Origin: Streptomyces aureus
GTDB lineage: Bacteria; Actinomycetota; Actinomycetes; Streptomycetales; Streptomycetaceae
NCBI RefSeq assembly: GCF_000725495.1
Contig: NZ_JNZD01000034.1
Coordinates: 62,001 to 126,000, forward strand
Reading direction: 5' to 3'
Length of the DNA stretch: 64,000 nucleotides
Under the pieces are notes generated by a model. The model was given only the letters and a program-made list of their open reading frames with translations, made no database searches and had not been told where the DNA came from. Position 1 is the first letter of the stretch. Each line of letters begins with the position of its first letter. The translations under genes and the position numbers were made by a program. Of the stretch, positions 38,371 to 47,700 are shown in pieces.

Positions 38371-39990
38371 TCAGCAGTCGTGATGAACCATTTGCTCTAC
38401 TAGCTTTCGAGGTGGGTCAAGAAGAGTGGTCCAAAATTCGGGAGCCAAGTATGGCCTTACCGCCTTTTCGAACCCTCCATACTTTGTGTCCGCAAGGACA
38501 TTCCATCCCCTAGCCGTCCAAGGATAGTTTGGGAAGACATCTCTTTCATGGGGAAATCTGCCTTCGCCAAGCAATGCCACATCGAACGGAATGGGCATTC
38601 GCTTCTCTCGTAGATGGCCGAGCAGTCTCCCTATTTCGTCGATTGCACCTTGCCTGTGGAACGCGTGCGCCATCAACACGGCCAAGGTGGGGTTGCAAGT
38701 TTTGTACAGAATGTCAACAGCTCTCGGGTTCTTGGATATGAGACCACCCCAACGCGCATAGGCAACGGCCCATGCCAGAACGTCGGCCTGGTTATCTGAG
38801 TCAAGTTTAAGGAATGAGAGCTGCTCGACCCCGCGTAGCCCGACTCGCACTTGTGTGAAATATCCCGGAAGCACCATGAGGGCCGGCCACATGCTTCGCT
38901 TCTGCCAGGACTTGTCCAAGTGAAGCATGACGGGTCCAGGCTTACTGTGCTCAGCACGGATATGCCATCCACTTTGACCAGAACGAAATTGGTCGACTAT
39001 TCCAGCCCGACTCACCTCCGCGCTTTCAGCTTGGGCACCGTCAAGATAAATGGTCATCCCATGGGCCATCGAGTCCACAGCAGCGGCAATGGCTGATCGG
39101 TTAGCCGCAATCTCGGATGTCATTTCTGGTGGCTCGTGATGAGATGCATCGTTCTCACGTCGATCGGAATCGTCACTACGCTCCGCATCGCCCTCGCCAG
39201 CAGGTTCATCGGAGGCAGAGTCCCCCGGTATCCAGGAAATCACGTGCGGCTGCCAGCGAGATCGAGCCTCAGTCTGAGGGACCTGAACGATGTGATGTTG
39301 CCCTGCCCGTCGCTGCACTTCCCTGCCCAGATAGTCTTCAAGGCTTTCGGCGACGACAGCTCGGGGGTGCTCTCCACCTGGAGTAGGCCGGATGGCCTCC
39401 ACCGCCCGACCCCATAGCGCGTCAAGGAGGCAGTCCGTATAGACCCCATAGCCCGCAGAGGCTGGGTCTTCGTCAGGTCGCAGGGCATGTGCCGGCCTCC
39501 CCGGGTACGCAGCATAGAACTCGTCTAGGTACACCTTGTCCTGAGACATGCGGCCAGGGAAGAGGGGGAGGCCGTGCGCGTAGACATCGGGCAAGATCCG
39601 ACAAGCGTCAATGAAGAACCCTACGTGAGGGATCTTGCACGCTCGGGAACAGTTCATGGTCCTCGACAAGTTAATCGCTTCATGCCCGTCGGACTTCGCC
39701 CGCGTCAGCAGAAGAACGTCGCTGTCTCCATCACAGACGCCGTGACCCGCGAAGTAGAAGAAGAGCTTGTATATCTGACGGGTCGTCGTAGCTTCCTCGT
39801 GCAGATCATTGGCGATGTTGCGTAGATCGTGGATCGTGACTTCGGCGTGATCGTCGATCTTCCGGATCACCCTGAAGCCTTGTGACGAGGCCCACTTGGC
39901 GAAGTTCCGAGCGTCTTCTCGAGCATCTGGAAGGACCCGGAATCCCTCTACGTCCCCGACGCCTATCACGAGTGCAACGCACCGAGCCAT
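38371..39990 (-). CDS. Caspase-fold (peptidase C14) protein with unknown C-terminal region
   Basis: Protein of 539 residues from ATG 39990, chosen for GAGGGG just upstream and because the fold begins at once (RCVALVIGVGDVEGF). The catalytic histidine is His83 in YFAGHGV and the cysteine is Cys130 in FFIDACR, the standard caspase dyad. An acidic linker covers residues 258-290. The C-terminal 250 residues are unlike any domain I know and contain FRSGQSGWHIRAEH and PALMVLPGYFTQVRVGLRG. No death-like, TIR or NACHT domain is present. Bacterial caspase-like proteases commonly act in abortive defence after activation by a sensor; that role here is inference. The alpha/beta-hydrolase follows in the same operon. 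Confidence 0.85.
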   Translation of the reverse strand: MARCVALVIGVGDVEGFRVLPDAREDARNFAKWASSQGFRVIRKIDDHAEVTIHDLRNIANDLHEEATTTRQIYKLFFYFAGHGVCDGDSDVLLLTRAKSDGHEAINLSRTMNCSRACKIPHVGFFIDACRILPDVYAHGLPLFPGRMSQDKVYLDEFYAAYPGRPAHALRPDEDPASAGYGVYTDCLLDALWGRAVEAIRPTPGGEHPRAVVAESLEDYLGREVQRRAGQHHIVQVPQTEARSRWQPHVISWIPGDSASDEPAGEGDAERSDDSDRRENDASHHEPPEMTSEIAANRSAIAAAVDSMAHGMTIYLDGAQAESAEVSRAGIVDQFRSGQSGWHIRAEHSKPGPVMLHLDKSWQKRSMWPALMVLPGYFTQVRVGLRGVEQLSFLKLDSDNQADVLAWAVAYARWGGLISKNPRAVDILYKTCNPTLAVLMAHAFHRQGAIDEIGRLLGHLREKRMPIPFDVALLGEGRFPHERDVFPNYPWTARGWNVLADTKYGGFEKAVRPYLAPEFWTTLLDPPRKLVEQMVHHDC

Positions 39991-40607
39991 TGCCACCACC
40001 CCTCGGCCTAACCCCCTCCATACAAATGGATCACAGGTTGACATCACGCGCAAATCGGGCAAGTTGAGGGCTCGGGCTATCCGCCACGGGTTGGCAGTGG
40101 TCGCTTGCTCTGGTAGACGACAAATCCCAATAGCGTGGCTGAGGCCGGTGAGGGTGCAGCGAGGCATACGCGTGCGTGCTCGGTCGACGCACCCGCCGTC
40201 GTGGCTGACTGTCGCTGGCTGAGGTTCGTGCCACTACCGTGCCAGATCCAGGGGGCAGTCACGGTCAACGTGGTTGCCCCACCGTCGAGTTTCCAGCCGC
40301 CTAGCCAGGTAGCGAAGCCCCAGGTCAACCGACCTCTTTCGCGGCCTCTCTACTAAAGCAGCTGTCGGAGACGATCGCGCGCAACGGCTCCTCCTGCAAG
40401 AGGCGTCCCCGACCGTGAGAGGGCACAGTGACGGCTGCCGCCGTGGTGGCGACCCCTGGCTTCGTCGCTCCGACCGATCAGGGTCATGCGGAGCCACCCC
40501 CGTGGGGGTGTCCAGTTTCCTTCTGCGCCGCGCCGAGTGTCGATCGAAAACCTCCACGTCTACGCCCGCTTCCTGGAACCCTTGCTCTATTGCGCAGCAC
40601 CGAGGAG
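39991..40607. other. Divergent intergenic region between the caspase operon and the PIN gene
   Basis: This 617-base region must hold promoters for both directions. TTGACA at 40031-40036 is on the plus strand, but no well-spaced -10 follows. An 83-codon minus-strand frame (40077-40328) has fairly G/C-rich third positions but no recognised content, so I do not call it. Confidence 0.45.
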
Positions 40608-41813
40608 ATGGAGCCCTCCCCCTTGATCATTCTGGACACGAACATCCTGTGGAAGGGGACCGAGACGGTCACCGCGGACCTCCTCAAAGTCATCAGGACG
40701 TCCGGCGTCGACCAAGTGGCCGTACCGTGGGTCGTGCTGGAGGAGTTGACCGCTCAGCGGGCACAGCCGCACCGTGAGAAGTACGAGAAGGCCGAACAGG
40801 TCTTGCAGAGCCTCAAGGCTGACACCCCCTGGCCCATTCCGGCGCTGCCGCCGATGGACCTGGCTCGTATCCAAGATCACTGGCGCCAGAAGTACCTCGA
40901 TGTCGTGAATGTGATCCCGACGAGCGAGGCCGTGCTCAAGAAGGCCTTGGTCCGGGAGGCGAACGTCCTGCCCCCGTGCAAGCGGATGGACGACAACGGA
41001 CAGAAGATCGGCGGTCGGGACGCCGCGATCTGGCTCACCGCCGTGGAGTACGCGCGGGAGCACCCTGACGAAATGGTGTACTTCGTCAGCGAGAACACGA
41101 AGGACTTCGGCGACGGAACTGCGTTTCCGTACCCGATGAACATGGACCTCGCAGGCTTGGAAGACCGGTTCGTGCTCCTCACGAACTGGTACGAGGTCAT
41201 GGAAAAGTTCACGCAGCGCACAGACGATGTTGACAAGGATGCGGTGCGTTCGGTTCTTTCGGACCCGGAAAGCCTCGGCGCGATCGAAGCTGAGGCCGGA
41301 CGTCGACTGGGACTACCGCAGAGTGGGTTCCATGGCCCCACCTTCGAGGGCACCATGGGCTTCTTTGTCGAGGACGAGGGCACGTTGGTGACGACGGAGC
41401 CTGTGCGGGCACTGGGCTGGGTCGAAGCCCCGACTGCTGCCCTCAACCGCGTGATCGAGTTGAAGGCCTACCGCATCGGGGAACACGTCTGGTGCATGGC
41501 AACTGTCCAGTGGGCCCTTGGAGGGCCAGCACTTTTGCACGACACCTTCCAGGCAAAGGGGGTCGGGTGCTTGTGGGAGACCCGCGTCCTCGTGAGCCCG
41601 ACGAACGCGGATGCCCAGCTCACTGTGCTCCGTAGTCAAGGCACCCAAGCATTGGACATCGACCTTGTCAGCACACTCACGCCAGCGCTCGCTGCGCGCG
41701 TCGATTTCATTGCCACTGAGCCGAGGTGGTCGCGGCTCCGGGAACGGAAGATGTTGGAGACCCTGCGTCGCCAACGAAGGGAGCCGTTCATTGAGCGCAA
41801 GTCACCCTTCTAA
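40608..41813 (+). CDS. PIN-domain protein (DUF4935-like N-terminus)
   Basis: Protein of 401 residues. The first ~185 form a PIN-like nuclease: LIILDTNILW (Asp10), PWVVLEELTAQ (Glu45/Glu46), GGRDAAIWLTAVEYA (Asp138) and VYFVSENTKDFGD (Asp166). PIN domains of this group cut RNA. The remaining ~215 residues are unknown and lack motifs. The ATG is directly behind GAGGAG, too close for an ideal start, so TTG 40623 may be used. It has no antitoxin-like neighbour upstream. It belongs to the accessory cargo. Confidence 0.75.
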   Translation: MEPSPLIILDTNILWKGTETVTADLLKVIRTSGVDQVAVPWVVLEELTAQRAQPHREKYEKAEQVLQSLKADTPWPIPALPPMDLARIQDHWRQKYLDVVNVIPTSEAVLKKALVREANVLPPCKRMDDNGQKIGGRDAAIWLTAVEYAREHPDEMVYFVSENTKDFGDGTAFPYPMNMDLAGLEDRFVLLTNWYEVMEKFTQRTDDVDKDAVRSVLSDPESLGAIEAEAGRRLGLPQSGFHGPTFEGTMGFFVEDEGTLVTTEPVRALGWVEAPTAALNRVIELKAYRIGEHVWCMATVQWALGGPALLHDTFQAKGVGCLWETRVLVSPTNADAQLTVLRSQGTQALDIDLVSTLTPALAARVDFIATEPRWSRLRERKMLETLRRQRREPFIERKSPF

Positions 41814-42121
41814 CACTTAGGTCGGGCGTGCTCGTGCCCATGGCCCGTCTGTAGGACCATCTCTGAGGGGTGGCTACCTCCGGCTGGGCGCTTCCGCGAA
41901 CGAACGTGCACAAGGCCAGCGGAGCTGGTGCAGTACAGCAGCGAAGTACAGCAACCACCACGACCGCAGCCGACTGCCAACAACCGCCGATGGCCCACTG
42001 GCCAGCCCACCGGACCTCAATGACCCCTCCGCCGATAGTTCGGGACGAAGAGGTCATCACGCATGCCGCGCTGTAACGTTCTCGCCGTCGCGGCCGGCCC
42101 GGGGTACGCGATGCTTGGGGT
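41814..42121. other. Intergenic space, no gene seen
   Basis: 308 bases rich in CAGC/ACC runs (41920-41985). I see no hairpin of note and no supported frame. The promoter of the next gene should be near its right end. Confidence 0.4.
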
Positions 42122-42412
42122 ATGGCCCCTGAACCCAGCGCTGCTCCATCGATGACCACTCACCTGAGTGCGGTGACCGACGGAACCACCAGAGTTTTCA
42201 CGTGGGAGGAAGGCTCGCGCATCGAGGTCCGCAACCTGGGCAGCGAGATCGTCATCGAGGCAAACGCTGCCGGGTCGAAGACCCTGGCTGGCCACCTCTT
42301 CACGCTCGCCCAGGACGGCGTACCGGACGGCGCTCATCTCCATCTGGAGGAGAACAACGGGCTCGAAGATGGCTCCGTAGGCCTGGTCGTGGAGCGGTGC
42401 GACGACGAATGA
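42122..42412 (+). CDS. Small protein resembling immunity protein Imm32
   Basis: Protein of 96 residues. The part RIEVRNLGSEIVIEANAAGS...LAGHLFTLAQ and GAHLHLEENNGLEDGSVGLV resembles the Imm32 pattern (a strand pair, a helix with LA..L..LA, then H-x-H-L). Imm32 proteins neutralise polymorphic toxins. No toxin gene is next to it, so it would be an orphan. Start may be ATG 42122 or ATG 42152. Confidence 0.55.
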   Translation: MAPEPSAAPSMTTHLSAVTDGTTRVFTWEEGSRIEVRNLGSEIVIEANAAGSKTLAGHLFTLAQDGVPDGAHLHLEENNGLEDGSVGLVVERCDDE

Positions 42413-42876
42413 CGCGTGCCCATGCGTCTGCGTCGCGCTGCCGCAGGTCAGGACCGTATCAAGCCCTGGACGCCCTGCGCTTCCCAAACTGATGGCTTGC
42501 TGTTGGCCTTGACCCGATCGGTCGGTGTTGATCGGCTGAGCCCAGGACCGTGGACCCCAGTGATACGAGAAGGCAATGCCAATCGTTGCAGCCCATCTCG
42601 CGAAGATCGAGCGGGTGGTGGACCGGACCCGCGCCTCACATGCGGGATAGCCGTTCGCGGCGGTCCATGAGGCGATTGGCGAACGTGACAAGACGAGGGC
42701 GCCCAACGTGTCGTGCGCCAGGTCGTCGAGGGTTGGCGTGCCAGATCTCTGGTGCAGCGACTGGGCCATGAGGACGGCGACTCCAGCCGCTCGACCGGTA
42801 GTGAGCCAGTCGGGGAACTTTCCAATTTGTGTCCGTACTCTTAGCGAGCCTGAGAACGGCAACCCAGGGGGAATCA
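42413..42876. other. Gene-poor stretch, possible remnant on minus strand
   Basis: In 464 bases only one minus-strand frame (from 42862 leftward) has moderately coding-like third positions. It carries on antisense through the Imm32-like gene, has no ribosome site and no recognisable domain. It is probably a decayed gene or chance. Confidence 0.4.
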
Positions 42877-43866
42877 GTGGGCGACCAATCGAATGAGCAG
42901 AGATCGCAGAGGCGCAACCGGCGTCCCGATATGGACTTCACGCCGGTCCGCAACGGAATGGACTACCTCAGCAGTGCTGTCCTGTACCTGAGTGGCAGGG
43001 CTAGCGTGCTGTTCGACGCGTTCGGCCTGACACCGCCACCGACGACGAAGGTGTCCGAGCTGCTCGCACCTGACCGTCCTCTCAGCGATCGAGATCTCAA
43101 GTACGCTGTGCTCCACCTTCAAGCGGCCGCCGAGGTCCTCCTCAAAGCACGGCTCGTACGCGAACACTGGAGTCTCGTTTTCAAGAACCCCGGCAACGCC
43201 ACGCGCGCGGCCTTCGAACAGGGCAAGTTCGACAGCTGCACCATGGACGCCGCCTTGGACCGCCTCGTCAGCATCGCCGGCGTGCCGATCACCTCGGACC
43301 AACGTGAGGCAATCAAGGACCTTGCCGAGACCAGGAACGCACTGACCCACTACGGCCACACGGCGAACGCGTACGCAGTCGAGGCTCGTGCCGCCCGAGT
43401 TCTGAGCTTCCTCCTTGACTTCGTCCCTCTTCACCTGCACCCGGTCCTGTCCTCCGAAGCACAGTTGGTCGAGGAGACTATGGAGGCCGTCCGGGAGAAA
43501 CTTCGGGACATCGAAGCTCTCGTGAAGAACCGGATGCAGGAGCTGACAGGCATACTCAGCGGCCGTGAAGACCGCACCGTGATCTGCCCCCAGTGTAGGC
43601 AATGGGCGCTGGTCATCGGCGGTGGGGATCTCGTGACCTGCCATTTCTGTCTGGCGTTCCTGGAGCCAGTGGACGCCGTCATCCTCTACTGGATGGATGT
43701 TCTCGGCCAGGACGAATCCCTTGGCGCTGTGGACTGTCCCGACTGTGGAAGCGAGCACATGATCATGTGGGTGACCACCGCCGCGGACAAGACCGAGGAA
43801 GTTGGTCTCTGCTTCCGGTGCGGCGCGGTCTACAGGAAGACGGAGCGAGGGGAAGCGCAAGCATGA
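42877..43866 (+). CDS. HEPN-like protein with two C-terminal zinc ribbons
   Basis: Protein of 329 residues that I cannot assign to a named family. The helical N-terminal part (about residues 30-185) ends with TRNALTHYG, which holds the RxxxxH motif of HEPN ribonucleases (Arg153, His158). Helices then lead to two zinc ribbons: CPQC...CHFC (Cys237, 240, 255, 258) and CPDC...CFRC (Cys287, 290, 312, 315). HEPN domains are usually RNases in toxin-antitoxin and defence systems; zinc ribbons may recognise RNA or protein. The GTG at 42877 has AGGGGGAA upstream. It is followed by the broken GIY-YIG gene. Confidence 0.7.
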   Translation: MGDQSNEQRSQRRNRRPDMDFTPVRNGMDYLSSAVLYLSGRASVLFDAFGLTPPPTTKVSELLAPDRPLSDRDLKYAVLHLQAAAEVLLKARLVREHWSLVFKNPGNATRAAFEQGKFDSCTMDAALDRLVSIAGVPITSDQREAIKDLAETRNALTHYGHTANAYAVEARAARVLSFLLDFVPLHLHPVLSSEAQLVEETMEAVREKLRDIEALVKNRMQELTGILSGREDRTVICPQCRQWALVIGGGDLVTCHFCLAFLEPVDAVILYWMDVLGQDESLGAVDCPDCGSEHMIMWVTTAADKTEEVGLCFRCGAVYRKTERGEAQA

Positions 43867-43936
43867 GCTGAAGGGCTCGTACTGTCAGCGTCGCCCAGTA
43901 GCGTGCGTGATCACCCACGGCAAGATTGGAGGGTTC

Positions 43937-44482
43937 GTGGAAGCTACCGCTCTCGTCAGTCCTGATCGGTTGTGGTCGGCACAGGAGGCCCTGGTGCGTC
44001 CGAGCCCTGTCCCAGCAGTGGCAGGGGTCTACGGGTGGCACTTCAAGTAGCCGCCTCACTCGGCCCTGGACGCTGAACGCCTGCTCTACGTCGGGATAGC
44101 CCCGCTGTACATGGCGAACCGGATCAGCACTCAGAACCTGCGAAAACGGGTGCGTTACCACTACCGGGGCAACGCGGCCGGATCGACCCTGCGGCTCACC
44201 CTCGGCTGCCTGCTCGGACTCGAGCTGCGCCGCGTGGGCAGCGGCAAGCGGATGACCTTCGGCAAGGTCGGCGAAGCCACCCTCAGCCCGTGGATGGCGG
44301 ACAACGCGCGAGTGTGCTGGATCGAGCACAGCGAACCGTGGGACCTTAAGTCGCAGCTCATCTCCCGACTCGATCTCCCGCTGAACCTCGACCAGAACCG
44401 CCACAACGCGTTTCACGGTCGCCTGAAGGAGATGAGGGCCCAAGCCCGCGAGCGAGCACGAGAGCTGCCCATCAGTTCGTAG
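43937..44482 (+). pseudogene. GIY-YIG nuclease-like gene interrupted by one in-frame TAG
   Basis: From GTG 43937 (site GGAGGG) the frame encodes GVYGWHFK, then TAG at 44048-44050, then in the same frame PPHSALDAERLLYVGIAP and the rest to 44482. VYG and YVG are the GIY and YIG elements. The C-terminal part LRLTLGCLLGLELRRVGSGK is typical of a Streptomyces family of ~180 residues. Everything but the single stop is intact, so the loss is recent, or the stop is read through, or it is a sequence error. Restart at ATG 44111 would lack the GIY half. Confidence 0.75.
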
Positions 44483-44742
44483 ACCATCGGATGGACCAGC
44501 CAACGGGCGGCGTCGACGACGTATCGAATGGGAGTTGGGGAAGGCTTCTAACATCCACGGCTGACATCAACGACGCCAGACGGAGGCGTACAACAGTAAC
44601 CCTGTCCGGCCGTGGCATCAGTGGCCGGCAGCGTCCGAAGCGGGTGTGGATCGAACCGCTAGATGTGCGCGAGGCGGACGATGGTGGCGTCCACGGAATT
44701 GAACCCGAAGGGAGTGTCAGTGGGTGGCAGTACTGTCGGGAT

Positions 44743-47700
44743 ATGACTGCATGGCCGCCAATTGATCGTGACGATCTTCGCAAGGCACGTGGTGACGCGG
44801 GCTTCGATACCGTGCTCCCGCTGCTGATCAGGCGCTTGATAGCCGAAACCGCAAGCGGGTTGGAGTCCTTGGACATGCCGGGAGGCTCCGGCACCGCGGT
44901 CGGAGGTTTCGACGGCATCGTCACGGCGTCGGGACCGTCGAAGTTCGTGCCCGAGGGAACCTCGGTGTGGGAATTGTCTGTTGGCGGCGGCAACAGCAAG
45001 GCCGAGGGGGACTATGAGAAGAGGGTCACGGGGCCGAACGGGCTCGCGACCCAAGACGTCACCTACGTGGAAGTCGTCCTCGACGCATGGAGAGATGCTC
45101 GGACCTGGGCCGCGCGCCACACCGAGGACGGTCGGTGGCGGGAGGTACGTGGGTACAACCTAGACGGGATCGACCTCTGGCTGGAAGAAGCGCCCGCCAC
45201 CACGGCATGGCTTGCGGCCCAACTGGGGAAAGCACAGCCGGGTGTGCGGTCTCTGGAATCGTGGTGGACTGACAGTTGGCTTCGGTCGACGCGCATCCCA
45301 CTGGACCGGACCGTAGTGCTGGCAGGAAGAGAGAAGGCAGCCGCCGACTTCATCGCCCTACTCGCTACCGGGCGGTCGGTGATCACGCTAGGCGGCGATC
45401 TGCGCCCCGACGAAGTCTGCGCTTTCGTAGCCGCTGCCCTAGAGCAGGAAGGCATCCTGGGGGCCACTCAGATGGGGGCGCGGGTCCTATTCCTTTCCGA
45501 CAAGAACGGTATCGAGCAACTGGTCACGCAGCGCCAGCCCTTGATCTTGGTCCTCGCAGACCCGGCGCTTGCACGGGACATTCCACAGCAGCATCCTCAC
45601 CAACTCGTGTGGGCGGCGATGCCTGGCGCCCCGTGCAACGTGAAGGTGCCCAGGCTCCACAGCCAAGTCATTGAGTCCCTGCTGCTTTCCAACGGCACGC
45701 CGAGCGAGCGTGCGGCTCGGCTCGGCGCGCTCGGTCGCCGTAGCCTGCTTGCGTTGCGGCGAGCCCTGGCTCACCACCCGGAGCCATTCACACCGGAACG
45801 GGCCTCGACGCTCGATGTGGTTCGCCGACGGCTGCTCCTGCTGAATGCCTGGAACGGGGACAATCGGGAAGACCGCCGTGTGGTTGGACGGTGCTCGGGA
45901 CTTGAATACGAAGAGTTGCAGGAGCGGGCCCGGGAGCTCGCTGCCGCGTCCGACATCCCTTTCCTCGGCCACCAGGACGGGATCTGGCACGTGCTTGCTG
46001 CCGAGGATGCCTGGACCTTGCTTGGTGCATCCCTCACCAGCGACGATCTCCAATTCTTCCGAACGGCAGTCTTGGAGGTACTGACTGAGACGAACCCGAC
46101 TCTCGACCTAGACCCTGACGAGCGGTGGAGGGCCGGGGTGATGGGCGTGAGACGGTGCTTCTCACACACCCTTCGCACAGGGCTCACCCAGTCGCTCGCC
46201 CTCCTGGGCACCCTCGGCGCGGATCTACGAGGCCCCGAAGGTGTCACGGGGGATCGATGGGCACGGCTGCTGGTTCGTGATCTCTTGAAGCAGGCCAACG
46301 CTGATGACACGTATAGCTTGTGGCGTTCCCTGGGCGATGTGCTCACCTTGCTGGCTGAGGCCGCTCCGGAGGAGTTCATAGAGGCGATGTATGAGGGCCT
46401 TAGTGGCACCAGGCCTCTGCACGTTGCCATGTTCACCGACAACCAGTCTGACAACTTGGGACTTGGATCCAGCTCTCCTCATACAGAGTTTCTGTGGTCT
46501 TTGGAGATCCTGGCATGGTCTCCGGAGCACCTTGATGACGCAGTCGACGTATTGACCGCGCTGGCTGTTGTGGACCCGGGCGGCCGGCTCTCGAATCGTC
46601 CCCTCGCGAGTCTGGTGGGGATTCTCAGCGCGTGGGCTCCCAACACGACCGCCCACGCCGAGGACCGCATCAGAGTGATCCGACGCCAGGTGCGGAGGCA
46701 GCCGGCACTCGGCCGCAAGTTGCTCCTCCAGCTCATTCCTGGCAGCCACGCAATTCAGATGAGCCATCCTGGTCCGCGTTTCCGTGACTGGAAGAGGGAC
46801 ACCGTCGTTATCCCGCATGATCGATGGAGTGTTACCACTGCCGTAGTCGACCTGCTCCTGGATGAACTCAACGCTGCCCCCGAGCTGTATGCCGACCTGA
46901 TCGGCAAAATCGACGTTCTCCCTCCCAAACACCGCGCTGAGGTCGCGCATCGGCTGACCGAACTGGCCGACGATCTGGAAGATGACGATCAGCGTGCGGT
47001 TCTCCACCGCGCACTGCGCGATCAGGTTTCCCGGCACCAGGAGTATGCGGACGCCGCGTGGGCCCTTCCCGCGGACGAGCTTCGCCCCCTCCAAGCCGCG
47101 TGCGAAGCGCTGGAGCCTCGGAATCCGGTGAAGCGGTACGCGTGGTTGTTCCAATCCGGCTGGATCACGCTTGGCGACATCAGGCGCCGTGACAACTTCG
47201 CTGCCTATGACGCGGAACTCCTCGCCCGGCGGGCCGCAGCGGTCGGGGAGACAGTCGCGAACGGAGCGCTGGAGGCTCTCGTCGAGCTAGCCTCCGCAAC
47301 CGAGTTCGCCGACCTGGTGGGCATCGCTCTGGCAGAGCACTCCGAGGACCATGACCAAGAGCTGCTGTCCTGGCTTGAGGAGGGCGCCTCACCAGCCAAG
47401 GAGGTCGCGGCTGGGTACCTGCGTCGGCGTATGTGGGCCCAGGGGAATGATCTCCGCGACAGGCTTCTTTCTCTCACAGAGGCTCCGCATGTTCAGGCAG
47501 TGATCCTGCGGCTCACCCCAGATCCAGCCACCGCGTGGTCAAAGCTCGCTGAACTCAGTCCGGAAGTAGCAGGACACTATTGGCGTGATTTCTCCTACTT
47601 CGGGCTCGGCTCCAATTTCCCGCGAGCGCTTGATGCGGCCCGATCGCTGTTGGGTGCAGGTCGTCCCGCAGCGGCGCTGGACCTGATCCTCCTGTACGAC

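Noticed and set aside
40077..40328. 83-codon minus-strand frame upstream of the caspase gene
   Set aside because: Third positions are fairly G/C-rich but the product has no recognisable feature and no ribosome site; left as intergenic.
42017..42862. 281-codon minus-strand frame over the Imm32-like gene
   Set aside because: Part outside the Imm32-like gene is moderately coding-like, but there is no ribosome site, no known domain, and it continues antisense through another gene.
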